43,479 nucleotides of DNA from Streptomyces olivochromogenes (GTDB taxonomy: Bacteria > Actinomycetota > Actinomycetes > Streptomycetales > Streptomycetaceae), in contig NZ_JADDRL010000081.1 of NCBI RefSeq assembly GCF_021538895.1, forward strand, positions 1 to 43,479. Reading direction: 5' to 3'. A model generated the notes under the pieces. It saw only the letters and a program-made list of their open reading frames with translations. It did not search any database and was not told the DNA's origin. Below, in pieces: positions 23,299-32,700 of the stretch (the first letter of the stretch is position 1; each line of letters begins with the position of its first letter). A program made the position numbers and the translations under genes.

Positions 23299-24381
23299 GT
23301 GACAGAAGCGATCCTCCTGGTCGGCGGCAAAGGCACCCGGCTGCGTCCGCTCACGGTGCACACTCCCAAGCCGATGGTTCCGGCGGCCGGAGTCCCGTTC
23401 CTCACGCACCAGCTGGCGCGGGCGAAAGCGGCCGGCGTGGACCACATCGTGCTCGCGACGAGCTATCTGGCGGAGGTCTTCGAGCCGTACTTCGGCGACG
23501 GTTCGGCGCTCGGCCTGCACATCGAGTACGTCACGGAGGACGAACCCCTCGGCACGGGCGGCGCGATCCGCAACGTGGCCTCCCGTCTCCACTCAGGTCC
23601 GGACGACCCCGTACTGATCTTCAACGGGGACATCCTCACCGGGCTGGACATCAGGGCGCTGGTGGACACGCACGCGTCGACGGGCGCGGACGTGTCCCTG
23701 CACCTCACGAAGGTCACGGACCCGCGCGCCTACGGCCTGGTCCCCACCGACGACACGGGCCGCGTCCTCGCCTTCCTGGAGAAGCCGCAGACGCCGGAGG
23801 AGATCGTCACCGACCAGATCAACGCCGGGGCGTACGTGTTCCGGCGCTCGGTCATCGACACGATCCCGTGCGGCCGCGCGGTGTCGGTGGAGCGCGAGAC
23901 CTTCCCCGAGTTGCTCTTGGCCGGTGCCCATCTGCAGGGCATGGTGGACTCGACGTACTGGCTGGACCTGGGCACCCCGGCGGCCTTCGTGCGCGGCTCG
24001 GCCGACCTGGTCCTGGGCCGGGCCCCGTCACCCGCCGTCCCGGGCCGCTGCGGCGACCGTCTCGTCCTGCCCACGGCCACGGTGGCCCCCGACGCCAAGC
24101 TGACCGGCGGCACGGTGGTCGGTGAGGGCGCGTTCGTCGCCGAGGGCGTCCGGGTCTTCGGCAGCACGATCCTGCCGGGCGCCGTGATCGGCCCCGGCGC
24201 CGTCATCACCGACTCCCTCATCGGCACCCGCGCCCGCGTCGGCGAACGCTCCGTCCTCACCGGCACGGTCATCGGCGACGGCGCGGTCGTCGGCGCCGAC
24301 AACGAACTCCGCGAGGGCGTACGGGTGTGGTGCGACGCGCAAATCCCGGCGGGGGCGCTCCGCTTCTCTTCCGATCAGTAA
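23299..24381 (+). CDS. manC: Mannose-1-phosphate guanylyltransferase-type nucleotidyltransferase
   Basis: A 360-residue sugar nucleotidyltransferase. The N-terminal Rossmann-like domain opens with ILLVGGKGTRLRPLT and HTPKPMVPAAGVPF, with the substrate region FNGDILTGLD and EKPQTPEE, NAGAYVFRRS and TYWLDLGTPAAF. From about residue 250 a left-handed beta helix follows with hexapeptide-type repeats (VVGEGAFVAEGVRVFGS, ILPGAVIGPGAVI). This is the GDP-mannose pyrophosphorylase (GMPPB-like) architecture; related glucose-1-phosphate enzymes cannot be excluded by motif alone. With manB and manA in this window it would complete GDP-mannose synthesis. The GTG at 23299 begins the conserved part; AGGAAG upstream is a weak ribosome site. 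Confidence 0.88.
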   Translation: MTEAILLVGGKGTRLRPLTVHTPKPMVPAAGVPFLTHQLARAKAAGVDHIVLATSYLAEVFEPYFGDGSALGLHIEYVTEDEPLGTGGAIRNVASRLHSGPDDPVLIFNGDILTGLDIRALVDTHASTGADVSLHLTKVTDPRAYGLVPTDDTGRVLAFLEKPQTPEEIVTDQINAGAYVFRRSVIDTIPCGRAVSVERETFPELLLAGAHLQGMVDSTYWLDLGTPAAFVRGSADLVLGRAPSPAVPGRCGDRLVLPTATVAPDAKLTGGTVVGEGAFVAEGVRVFGSTILPGAVIGPGAVITDSLIGTRARVGERSVLTGTVIGDGAVVGADNELREGVRVWCDAQIPAGALRFSSDQ

Positions 24382-24462
24382 AGGGTGGGTGATTGGGGGT
24401 CCGGTCCTTGGCGGCTGCGCCCTCAAACCCCCTGCTCTAGCCGTAGCTGCGGGCAATCGTGC

Positions 24463-24490
24463 CTCCCCCAAGCTCTTCGAGCAGGGGGGA
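24463..24490. repeat. Dispersed Streptomyces-type hairpin (CCTCCCCC...GGGGGG)
   Basis: CCTCCCCC, then AAGCTCTTCGAGCA, then GGGGGGA. The inner GCTC/GAGC (24472-24475, 24479-24482) and outer C5/G5 (24465-24469, 24484-24488) pair. It lies between the convergent manC and glycosylase genes. From memory this CCTCCCCC-AGCT-GGGGGG hairpin is a common dispersed repeat in Streptomyces and may act as terminator for both genes. The rest of the 219-base gap shows nothing. Confidence 0.6.
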
Positions 24491-24600
24491 CCCCCAGGCG
24501 GCACGGGTGGGCGCAGCGGCGCCCCGTCAGCGCCGGGCCGCGCGACCCACCCCCGCCCAGCGGCAGCTCCGAGCACCCCCGAAGCCGACCCGAACGCAGC

Positions 24601-25608
24601 TCACAACCGGCCGATATCGCCGCGAGGCATCCGTGGGGCCCTCCGCGCCGGCGTTTTCCCGCTCAGCAGGATCAAGCGGGCCGCCCGATGCCGTTGCCCG
24701 GCATACGGCTCCAGCAGCTCCAGCATGACGGAGTCGTCCGCGTGCCGGTCCCCGGCGAGCGCCCACCCCACGATCCCCGGCAGATGCAGGTCCCCGACGG
24801 TCACCGCGTCCGGCGCCCCATGACTGCGCTGCACGGTCTCCGCCGACGTCCAGGGCCCGATCCCCGGCACGATCTCCAACCGCGCCTGCGCCTGCGCCGG
24901 CTCCATCCGGACCGCCTCCTCAAGCCGCGCGGCGACCCGCACGGCCCGCAGGATCGTCGACGCCCGCTTGTTGTCGACGCCGGCCCGATGCCATTCCCAG
25001 GACGGAATCAGCGCCCAGGTCCGCGGCTCGGGCATCACCCACAACCGCCCGTCCACGGGCCCCGGGGCGGGCTCCCCGAACTTCCGCACCAGCAGCCGCC
25101 AGGCCCGGTACGCCTCGTCGGTCGTGACCTTCTGCTCCAGGATCGAGGGGATCAACGACTCCAGCACCAGCCCGGTCCGCGTCAGCCTGAGTCCCGGTCG
25201 GCGATGCCGGGCCAGCGCCACCAGCCGGTGCCGCGGCGCGAACGCGTCGGCATTGTCGGCGGCACCCAGCAGGTCCGGCAGCCCCTCCAGCAGCCACTGC
25301 GCCCCCGGCCCCCACGCCTGCGCGCGCACCTCACCGCCGTGCGCCGCGACCCGCAGCGTCCCCGGACCGGCGGGCGTCCGGCTGGCCCGCCACACGCTCC
25401 CGTCCGGCGTCGTACGGAACGTCGGATCCGCGGGTCCGCGCCGCAGCGGCCCGAGCACCAGCCCCAGGTCGAGCGGCCCCGCCGGCGCCCAGGTCCGTAC
25501 CCGGCCCGGCGCCACGGCCTGCCGCGGCAGCCCCGGCGTCGCGGGCACGGCGACATGGCCACCGCGCACGGTCGTACGCGTGGGCCGCGGAGCGAAACGT
25601 CCTGACAC
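24601..25608 (-). CDS. DNA-3-methyladenine glycosylase II-like HhH-GPD protein
   Basis: A 335-residue base-excision glycosylase related to AlkA. The N-terminal ~110 residues form the TBP-like domain typical of AlkA. The helical core contains SLIPSILEQKVT (helix typical of the family), then the helix-hairpin-helix motif IVPGIGPWTSAE, and the catalytic Asp (about 273) in VGDLHLPG, so the GPD signature is complete. It probably removes alkylated purines; exact lesions cannot be read. The start is a GTG at 25608. The stretch from 24600 back to manC is convergent. No SOS-box-like sequence was noticed upstream. Confidence 0.88.
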   Translation of the reverse strand: MSGRFAPRPTRTTVRGGHVAVPATPGLPRQAVAPGRVRTWAPAGPLDLGLVLGPLRRGPADPTFRTTPDGSVWRASRTPAGPGTLRVAAHGGEVRAQAWGPGAQWLLEGLPDLLGAADNADAFAPRHRLVALARHRRPGLRLTRTGLVLESLIPSILEQKVTTDEAYRAWRLLVRKFGEPAPGPVDGRLWVMPEPRTWALIPSWEWHRAGVDNKRASTILRAVRVAARLEEAVRMEPAQAQARLEIVPGIGPWTSAETVQRSHGAPDAVTVGDLHLPGIVGWALAGDRHADDSVMLELLEPYAGQRHRAARLILLSGKTPARRAPRMPRGDIGRL

Positions 25609-25768
25609 GGATGAGATCCCAGGGAGGCCGGAGCGGAGTGGTGCCGGAGCGGTAGGAGGTGACCGAGGCGAGCGAGGTGAGTGGGGCGAGCCACGAGGTT
25701 CGCCCTTCGAGCCTAGGGGGTCGTACGCCCCGGTGGCCTCACCTCACGCCCCCTCACGCCCCCTTACG

Positions 25769-27139
25769 TCACCTCACTTCGATGAAGGCCCCGGCCTCGC
25801 GCGCCGGGCGCGGCCGCGGGTCCTCGGCCGGACGTCCGATCGCCACCGCCCCCATCGGATCCCAGTTCTCCGGCAGCCCGAGCGTCTCGCGCACCACGTC
25901 CCGGCAGAACATCGTCGACGACACCCACGCGGAACCGAGCTGCTCACCGGCCAGCGCGATCAGGAAGTTCTGCACGCCCGCGCCCGTGGCGACCACGAAC
26001 ATCTCCCGCTCGGCCCCGTCCCGCCGCGCGTCCCCGTAGGTGTGCGAGCCGTCCATGACGAGGCAGGGCACCGCCAGGTACGGCGCGTTGCGCAGCACGT
26101 CCCCGCGCCGGACCCGCTTGGCGATCGACTCCTCGCTCTTGCCGTCCCGGCGCAGGTCGGCGATCCAGGCGTCCCGCATGGCGTCCAGCAGCCGGGTCCG
26201 GGACTCCTGCGACTCCAGCAGCACGAACCGCCACGGCGTCGTGTGGTGCGGCGCCGGCGCGGTGACCGCCGCGGCCACCGCCCGCCGTACCGCTCCGGGG
26301 TCGACGGGCTCGTCGGTGAAGGCCCGTACGGTACGCCGCTGGGTCACCGCCTCCCGGACCGCCTCGGAGGTCCCGAGCCGGAACATGTCGGTGGCCGCGT
26401 CGCGCACCAGGGTCCGCGCTCCGTCCCCGTGGTCCTCGGCGACCAGGTGGGGCAGCCCGCGCACCACGGCGACCGGGCGCCCGGTCGCCTTGCCCTTGAC
26501 GAGGTCGCCCGCGGCGGCGAGTTCGTCCGCCGTCGCGACGATCGTCGCGCTGAGCGGATTGCCGTACGCGTCCGTGCCCCCGCGCAGATCGTCCAGCACG
26601 CGTACGCCCGCGGCGCCGATCGCGACGTCCGTGAGCCCCGTGCGCCAGGGTCGCCCGAGGGTGTCGGTGACGAGGACCCCGACGTCGACGCCGAGGGTGT
26701 CGCGCAGCCCGTCCCGGATCGCCCGCGCGGACGCGTCCGGGTCCTCGGGCAGCAACAGCACCGTCCCCGCGGGGGTGTTGGAGGCGTCGACCCCCGCGGC
26801 GGCCATCACCAGCCCCTGCCGGTTCTCGACGATCCTGAGCGCCCCGCGCCGCGCCACGACCCGTACGGTCTCGGCGTCGATCGCCGCCTCCCGGTCGGCC
26901 GCCTCGACGATCCGGCCCTCCGCCTTGGACACGATCTTCGAGGTGACGATCAGCACGTCCCCGTCGACCAGTCCCGGCTCGGTGGCCGCGATCAGCTTGG
27001 CGAGGTCGTCGCCCGGCCGCACCTCGGGCAGCCCGTCCAGGGCCCAGACCCGGAATCCGCCCGCATCGCCCGCACCGCTCGCCGCGGCGGCGTCCTCGGC
27101 CACCGCGCCGGCCGTCCCCTCGGTCACCCCGCCGCTCAC
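25769..27139 (-). CDS. fbiB: F420 gamma-glutamyl ligase / nitroreductase fusion (FbiB)
   Basis: A 456-residue bifunctional protein of coenzyme F420 biosynthesis. The N-terminal CofE-type domain (about 30-250) adds L-glutamates to F420-0 and shows DGDVLIVTSKIVSKAEG, LVTDTLGRPWRTG and KGKATGRPVAVVRGL. The C-terminal domain (about 255-456) is an FMN nitroreductase (TQRRTVRAFTDEPVD, APHHTTPWRFV, GAGVQNFLIALAG), which in actinobacterial FbiB reduces dehydro-F420. The GTG at 27139 overlaps the fbiA stop (GTGA), so the two are coupled; a GTG at 27127 is an alternative. It is the last gene of this operon. Confidence 0.94.
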   Translation of the reverse strand: MSGGVTEGTAGAVAEDAAAASGAGDAGGFRVWALDGLPEVRPGDDLAKLIAATEPGLVDGDVLIVTSKIVSKAEGRIVEAADREAAIDAETVRVVARRGALRIVENRQGLVMAAAGVDASNTPAGTVLLLPEDPDASARAIRDGLRDTLGVDVGVLVTDTLGRPWRTGLTDVAIGAAGVRVLDDLRGGTDAYGNPLSATIVATADELAAAGDLVKGKATGRPVAVVRGLPHLVAEDHGDGARTLVRDAATDMFRLGTSEAVREAVTQRRTVRAFTDEPVDPGAVRRAVAAAVTAPAPHHTTPWRFVLLESQESRTRLLDAMRDAWIADLRRDGKSEESIAKRVRRGDVLRNAPYLAVPCLVMDGSHTYGDARRDGAEREMFVVATGAGVQNFLIALAGEQLGSAWVSSTMFCRDVVRETLGLPENWDPMGAVAIGRPAEDPRPRPAREAGAFIEVR

Positions 27140-28095
27140 GCTCCGCGCACCTCCTCCGCGAGCTCCAGCGCCTCGCGGGCCATCCGGGCGGTCGTGTCCA
27201 GGTCGGTCATCATCAGCGGTACGGCCCTGCAGCGGATGCCGGCCGCCTCGATCCGCTCGACCGTACCCGCGTCCACGGTGTCGACCAGCCAGCCGTCGAG
27301 GAGCCCGGAGCCGTAGTGCTCGGCCACGGCCGCGGCGGTGGACTCGACGCCGACCGCCGCCAGCACCTTGTCGGCCATCCCGCGCACGGGCGCGTCCCCG
27401 ACGATGGGGGAGAGGCCCACCACGGGCACGCCCGCCTCGGCGATCGCCTCCCGGATGCCCGGCACCGCGAGGATCGTGCCCACGGAGACGACGGGGTTGG
27501 ACGGCGGGAAGAGGATCACGTCCGCCTCCGCGATGGCCTCCAGGACCCCCGGCGCCGGCTTCGACTGCTCGGCGCCGACCGGCACGACCGCCTCGGCCGG
27601 GACGGAGGCCCGCAGCCTCACCCAGTACTCCTGGAAGTGGATCGCCTTGCGCTCCCCGTCGATCTCCACCGCGACGTGCGTCTCGACGCGGTCGTCGGTC
27701 ATGGGGACGAGCTTGACGCCCGGCTTCCAGCGGTCGCACAGCGCCTCGGTCACCGCGCTCAGCGGATACCCGGCGCTCAGCATCTGCGTCCGCACGATGT
27801 GTGTGGCGAAGTCCCGGTCGCCGAGCCCGAACCACTCCGGGCCGACCCCGTACGCCGCGAGCTCCTCCTTGAGGTGGAAGGTCTCCTCGGCCCGCCCCCA
27901 GCCCTGCTCCTCGTTGATGCCGCCGCCGAGCGTGTACATCACCGTGTCGAGGTCCGGGCAGACCTTGAGCCCGAAGAGGTGGATGTCGTCGCCGGTGTTG
28001 CCGATGACCGTGACGTCCGCGTCCGGCGCGGCCTTCTTCAGACCGCGCAGGAACCGGGCACCACCGATGCCGCCTGCCAGAACCACAATGCGCAT
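27136..28095 (-). CDS. fbiA: 2-phospho-L-lactate/phosphoenolpyruvyl transferase of F420 synthesis (FbiA/CofD)
   Basis: A 319-residue CofD-family enzyme. It transfers the phospholactyl-type group (in actinobacteria from enolpyruvyl-diphospho-guanosine) to the deazaflavin Fo, giving dehydro-F420-0. The N-terminus has VLAGGIGGARFLRGL and NTGDDIHLFGL, both hallmarks; YTLGGGINEEQGWGRAEET, the SNPVVSVGTIL region and GLSPIVGDAPVRGMADK are also present. Length and domain order match characterised FbiA. The ATG at 28095 is the first codon of the conserved strand; a ribosome site is weak. It lies 33 bases after the CDO gene in the same direction, so co-transcription from the CDO promoter is possible. 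Confidence 0.95.
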   Translation of the reverse strand: MRIVVLAGGIGGARFLRGLKKAAPDADVTVIGNTGDDIHLFGLKVCPDLDTVMYTLGGGINEEQGWGRAEETFHLKEELAAYGVGPEWFGLGDRDFATHIVRTQMLSAGYPLSAVTEALCDRWKPGVKLVPMTDDRVETHVAVEIDGERKAIHFQEYWVRLRASVPAEAVVPVGAEQSKPAPGVLEAIAEADVILFPPSNPVVSVGTILAVPGIREAIAEAGVPVVGLSPIVGDAPVRGMADKVLAAVGVESTAAAVAEHYGSGLLDGWLVDTVDAGTVERIEAAGIRCRAVPLMMTDLDTTARMAREALELAEEVRGA

Positions 28096-28128
28096 GGGAG
28101 AAGTCTGGCAGGCGGGTACGACAAAGCG

Positions 28129-28635
28129 TCAGGCAGTCACCGGACGCGGTTCGCTGCGCGCCTCGCAGTGCGGGGTGGTGTGCATGGGCATCTCGGTCAG
28201 GCCCGGGTGGTACACGTGCAGGCTGACCGCCGGCTCCAGCGTGTCGTTGACGACCTCGTGCACATAGCCCGGGGCGAACACCCGCTGCGCGCCCGCTTCC
28301 AACGCGCACGTGCCGCGCTCGGTGCGCTCGGTCAGCGTGCCCTCCAGGACGGTCAGGACACCGGAGGAGCGGCCGTGGTCGTGCGGCTCGCTGCCCTGCC
28401 CCGGCACCCAGGACAGCAGCCACACCTCGTAGCCGGGGCCCGTGCGCAGGCGGTGGTACCAGCGGGTGGTCGCGTCGTAGCGGACGAGGTGCTCCCACTG
28501 GGAGCGGTCGGCGGCGATGGCACGGGCCAGGCCGACGAACTCGGCGACGGTGGCCGGGTGCTCGCGCGGGGGCTGGAGAAGGTGCGGCACTTCGAGGATG
28601 TCGCCGGCGATCTGCAGGTCGTTGTCGCTGTTCAT
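28129..28635 (-). CDS. Cysteine dioxygenase-type cupin
   Basis: A 168-residue type I cysteine dioxygenase homologue. It would oxidise L-cysteine to cysteine sulfinate with a non-heme iron held by three His: His86 and His88 in EPHDHGRS, and His126 in GYVHEVVN. RWYHRL and the SSGVLTVLEGTLTER strand are typical bacterial CDO features. The ATG at 28635 is preceded by GAGGAA at a spacing of about 12, so translation initiation may be weak. A short ORF with adjacent cysteines lies 180 bases upstream on the same strand and may be a regulatory leader. fbiA follows closely. 3-mercaptopropionate dioxygenase cannot be ruled out. Confidence 0.88.
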   Translation of the reverse strand: MNSDNDLQIAGDILEVPHLLQPPREHPATVAEFVGLARAIAADRSQWEHLVRYDATTRWYHRLRTGPGYEVWLLSWVPGQGSEPHDHGRSSGVLTVLEGTLTERTERGTCALEAGAQRVFAPGYVHEVVNDTLEPAVSLHVYHPGLTEMPMHTTPHCEARSEPRPVTA

Positions 28636-29202
28636 CGGGGTGTGAGGTTCCTCGGTGAAGAGTGGGGGGCTGGCTGGGGTGTCGCGTACCGTCCGCCCGG
28701 ATCACGGGCAGGAGGGGCGCCCGGGATGAGGGCGGGAAGGGGACAGCAGCCGAGTCGGGATGGACTCAGGGCAGCCGGAGCGCGCTTGGCTCAACAGCTG
28801 GAACAGCAACAACAGCTACAGCGAGCGCGGGCAGCACCGTGGGACCCGGCGGTGCGGGTCGAGGTGAGCGCCAAGTTCGCGAGCATGCCCACAAGGAGAG
28901 CGGTTCACACCCGCACTGTCAACTCGACGCCCGGAATGTGGGACATGTTTCACCTCATCCGGTTCATCTCCCTGATGAAAGGTTTGTTCATTCGTTCGCC
29001 AGGACACATCGCGCACATCCGGGCGCGGCGGCCTCGTTGGAACGCGATCGAACTCCAGGGCGTCCTTCTCCGTACAGGTCTGTGCGGAGCTGGTGCCCCC
29101 CACAGGGCTCGTTCTGCGTGTCAAGGTTTATGCCGATTTGAACACTTTCCGCACGGCCTTGGTTCCGCAGAGTGAATAACGGGCCCAATAGCAGATCCCG
29201 GC
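28636..29202. other. Long intergenic region between CDO and whiB
   Basis: This stretch separates two divergent genes. Nearest to the CDO gene is the possible leader ORF at 28816-28908. The 28770-28840 segment is rich in CAG/CAA runs. No larger gene is convincing: the open frames on either strand lack ribosome sites and family features. Around 28940-29000 and 29110-29190 the sequence is more A/T-rich than average (e.g. CATGTTTCACC, GATTTGAACACTTTCC), as expected for the promoter zones of a developmental gene. Confidence 0.5.
28816..28908 (-). CDS. Possible Cys-containing leader peptide upstream of CDO
   Basis: A 30-codon frame on the minus strand starting with GTG and ending in TAG. It encodes a basic peptide with an internal Cys (position 6) and a Cys-Cys pair near the end, in the context HLDPHRRVPRCCPRSL. 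Sulfur-metabolism genes in actinobacteria are often preceded by short leader peptides with an HxDLxR-like motif and cysteines near the end (from memory); this ORF has HLDPHRR. It ends 180 bases before the CDO start. There is no ribosome site before the GTG, so it would need leaderless or weak initiation. The peptide is a hypothesis. Confidence 0.3.
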   Translation of the reverse strand: MNRSPCGHARELGAHLDPHRRVPRCCPRSL

Positions 29203-29232
29203 TTGACTCGCCCGGAGCAGCACACTTGTAAT
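29203..29232 (+). promoter_or_regulatory. Vegetative-type promoter of whiB
   Basis: TTGACT at 29203-29208 and TGTAAT at 29227-29232 are separated by 18 bases. This is the best -35/-10 pair seen in the window. Transcription would start near 29239, giving a leader of about 67 bases. From literature memory whiB has more than one promoter in S. coelicolor; only this one is readable here. Confidence 0.6.
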
Positions 29233-29305
29233 TTCACTCGTGTCGTTCAGCCCAAATCGGTATCGGCTGCGACACGGGGACGCGAAAGACAGACGAGGGG
29301 CGCAC

Positions 29306-29569
29306 ATGACCGAGCTGGTGCAGCAACTGCTGGTCGACGACGCGGACGAGGAACTCGGCTGGCAGGAGCGCGCGCTGTGCGCCCAGACCGACCCCGAGTC
29401 CTTCTTCCCCGAGAAGGGCGGCTCGACCAGAGAGGCCAAGAAGGTCTGTCTCGCCTGCGAGGTCCGCTCCGAGTGCCTTGAGTACGCCCTCGCCAACGAC
29501 GAGCGCTTCGGCATCTGGGGCGGCCTGTCGGAGCGCGAACGGCGCCGGCTGAAGAAGGCCGCCGTCTGA
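29306..29569 (+). CDS. whiB: WhiB, iron-sulfur developmental regulator
   Basis: An 87-residue Wbl protein. The four cluster-binding cysteines are Cys25, Cys48, Cys51 and Cys57 (C-x22-C-x2-C-x5-C), followed by the GIWGG turn (69-73) and the basic C-terminus RERRRLKKAAV for DNA binding. Size, the MTELVQQLL start and position beside the giant glycosyltransferase match WhiB itself, the partner of WhiA for sporulation septation in Streptomyces, rather than another Wbl paralogue. The ATG at 29306 has GAGGGG five bases upstream. It holds a [4Fe-4S] cluster and acts in the cytoplasm on DNA with WhiA and the main sigma factor. Confidence 0.95.
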   Translation: MTELVQQLLVDDADEELGWQERALCAQTDPESFFPEKGGSTREAKKVCLACEVRSECLEYALANDERFGIWGGLSERERRRLKKAAV

Positions 29570-29749
29570 CGGGGCGCGCCGGACCTCTCCGTACATACGT
29601 AACGAACGGCCCGTAGTCGGTGGGTTATCCACAGGCGGCGGGCCGTCGTCATGCCCAGCCGATAGTGTGGTCGCTCGTCCGAGACGTCCCGCTGCCCCCT
29701 CGGGGCACAGGTGTCCACCGCAGTCCATCGAACCGGGGCCCGTACCTCG

Positions 29750-32700
29750 ATGTCCGTGCACAGCCATACGGCAGCCCATCAAGACCCCGCTGCCGCCCCT
29801 GAGTTCCCGCGTCACGTGGTGACGGCGGTCCTCGTCGCCCACGACGGCGCCCGCTGGCTGCCCGACGCGCTCAACGGGCTGCTCGGCCAGGAGCGCCCCG
29901 TTCAGTACGCCGTGGCCGCCGACACCGGCAGCGCGGACGCCTCCGCCCAGCTGGTCACCGACGCGCTCGGCGCCGACCGCGTGCTGCACCTCGCCCGGCG
30001 CACCGGCTTCGGCCAGGCCGTCGAGGAGGCCATCCGCACGGCACCGGTCCTGACCCCGGACGAGCTGTCGTACCTCAAGCGCCCCAGCGGCTGGGACCCC
30101 GTCACGCGCACGTGGCGCGACGACGCCTACGACATGCCCGAGCTCCCGCACGGGGAGCCCGTCCAGTGGCTGTGGCTGCTGCACGACGACTGCGCCCCCG
30201 AACCCGACGCCCTCGCCCAGCTGCTGCGGATCGTCGAGAACGAGAGGGAACTCGGCCGCGACGACGTGGCCGTCGTCGGCCCCAAGCTCCGCGGCTGGTA
30301 CGACCGCCGGCAGCTCCTGGAGGTCGGCGTCACCATCGCCAACTCCGGCCGCCGCTGGACCGGCCTCGACCGCCGCGAACAGGACCAGGGCCAGCACGAC
30401 CACGTACGGCCCGTGCTGTCCGTCTCCACCGCCGGCATGCTCATCCGGCGCGACGTCTTCGAGGAGCTCGGCGGCTTCGACCGCCGGCTGCCCCTGATGC
30501 GCGACGACGTCGACCTGTGCTGGCGCGCGCACGCGGCCGGCCACCGTGTCCTCGTCGCCCCGGAAGCGGTCGTACGACACGCCGAGGCCGCCTCCCGCGA
30601 ACGCCGCACCGTCGACTGCGTGAGCCGCACCGCCGCCTCCCCGCACAAGGTCGACAAGGCGGGCGCCGTCTACACCCTCCTCGTCAACACGCGTGCGGCG
30701 ACGCTGCCCTGGGTGCTGCTGCGCCTCGTGCTCGGCACGCTCCTGCGGACCGTCGCCTACCTCGTCGGCAAGGTCCCCGGACAGGCCGTCGACGAGATCC
30801 GCGGCCTGCTGGGCACCCTGTTGCGGCCCGGACGGATCTTCGCCGGACGGCGCAGGCGCGGCCGCCCGCAGATCGACAAGGACGAGCTGCGGCCCCTGTT
30901 CCCGCCGCCCGGCGCGACCGTGCGGGCCACCGTGGAACAGGTCGCCGGAAACCTCTTCGGCGGCTCCGACCCGGAGGTCTCCTCGGCCGGCCGGCACGGC
31001 GGCTCCGTCGAGTCCGGCCCCGGCGGCGACGACGCCGACTTCCTGGAGATCGAGCAGTTCGCCCGCCTCAAGCGCATCGCCCGCAAGCCCGGCCCGGTGC
31101 TCTTCCTGGTGCTGCTGCTCGTCTCGCTCGGCGCCTGCCGCGCACTCCTCGGCAGCGGCGCGCTCACCGGCGGCGCCCTGCTGCCCGCCCCCGGCGACTC
31201 CGGCGAGCTGTGGTCCCGTTACCTGGACTCGTGGCATCCCGTGGGCGCGGGCGGCACCCCGTCCGCTCCGCCCTACCTCGCGATCGTGGCGATGCTCGCC
31301 TCCGTGCTGTTCGGCTCGACCGGCCTCGCGGTCACGGTCCTACTGATCGGCTCGGTGCCGCTCGCCGGATTCACCGCGTACTTCGCCTCCCGGCCGCTCG
31401 TCACCTCCCGGCTCCTGCGCGCGTGGGTGGCCGTCGCCTACGCCTTCCTGCCCGCCGCCACCGGCGCCCTCGCGGCCGGCCGCATCGGCACCGCCGTCCT
31501 CGCCGTGCTGCTGCCGCTGCTGGCCCGCGCGGGCGTCGCCGCCGCCGGCCTCGCGCACGCCTCGGGCGCGCGCGGCAGTTGGCGCGCCACCTGGGCGTAC
31601 GCGCTGCTGCTGACCCTCACGACCGCGTTCACGCCGATCGTGTGGCCCATCGCCCTGGTCCTCGGGATCGGCGTGCTGGCCGTGCGCCGCGCCGACCTCG
31701 TCGCCCACGGCCTGCGCTTCCTGGTCCAGCTGGGCATCCCGCTCCTGGTCCTCGCCCCCTGGTCGCTGACGCTGCTCCCGTTCGGCTTCTTCAAGGAGGC
31801 CGGTCTGGAGTACGGCTCCTCGGCCGCCTCCGCCCTCGACCTGCTCGGCGCCAGCCCGGGCGGCCCCGGCACCATGGACGGCCTGATGCTCATCGGCGTC
31901 GTCCTGGCCGCGCTGGCCGCGCTGATGCGCACGGAGCGGCAGTGGGCCGTCCGGACGGCCTGGGCGGTCGCCCTGGTGGGCCTCGTCTTCGCCGTCCTGT
32001 CCAACAAGTCCACCTGGGCCGGACCCGCCACCCTCGTCTACGCCCTCGCCCTCCTGGCCGCCGCCGCGCTCGGCGCCGACGGGGCACGCGCGCGCGTGGC
32101 CGAGCAGAGCTTCGGCTGGCGTCAGCCGGTCGCCGCGCTGATCGCGTTCGCCTCCGCCGCCGGCCCGCTGCTCCTCGCCGCCGGCTGGATGATCCGCGGC
32201 GCCGACGGCCCGGTCGAGCGGCGCGACCCGGTGCAGGTGCCCGCCTTCGTCGCCGAGGAGAGCAACACCCGCGACCAGGCCCGCACTCTCGTCCTCGACA
32301 GCGACTCCGACGCGCGCGTGCGGTACACCCTCGTCCGTGGCTCCGGCGCCCGCATGGGCGACGCCGAACTCGCCGCCGCCGACGGTGAGAACAGCAAGCT
32401 CGACAAGGTCGTCGCCAACCTCGTCGCCGGCTCCGGCGCCGACCAGGTGAACCAGCTCGGCGGTTTCGCCGTGCGCTACGTCCTCGTCCACAAGGGCGCG
32501 CCCCGCGAGGTCAGCCGCGTCCTGGACGCCACGCCCGGCCTGTCCCGGCTCAGCCAGCAGGACGGCAGCGCCCTGTGGCGTATCGACCAGCAGGTCTCCC
32601 GCGCCGCCATCGTGTCCGCCGCCGGCTCGGGCACCCCGCAGGCCGTCGCCGCCGGACCCGTCGAGATCCACACCACGGTCCCGACCGGCTCCGACGGCCG

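Noticed and set aside
28760..28867. A 35-codon plus-strand ORF (MDSGQPERAWLN...) upstream of whiB
   Set aside because: It lacks a ribosome site and family resemblance, and overlaps the minus-strand leader candidate.
28917..28922. TTGACA on the minus strand as the -35 of the CDO leader
   Set aside because: No acceptable -10 lies 16-19 bases downstream.
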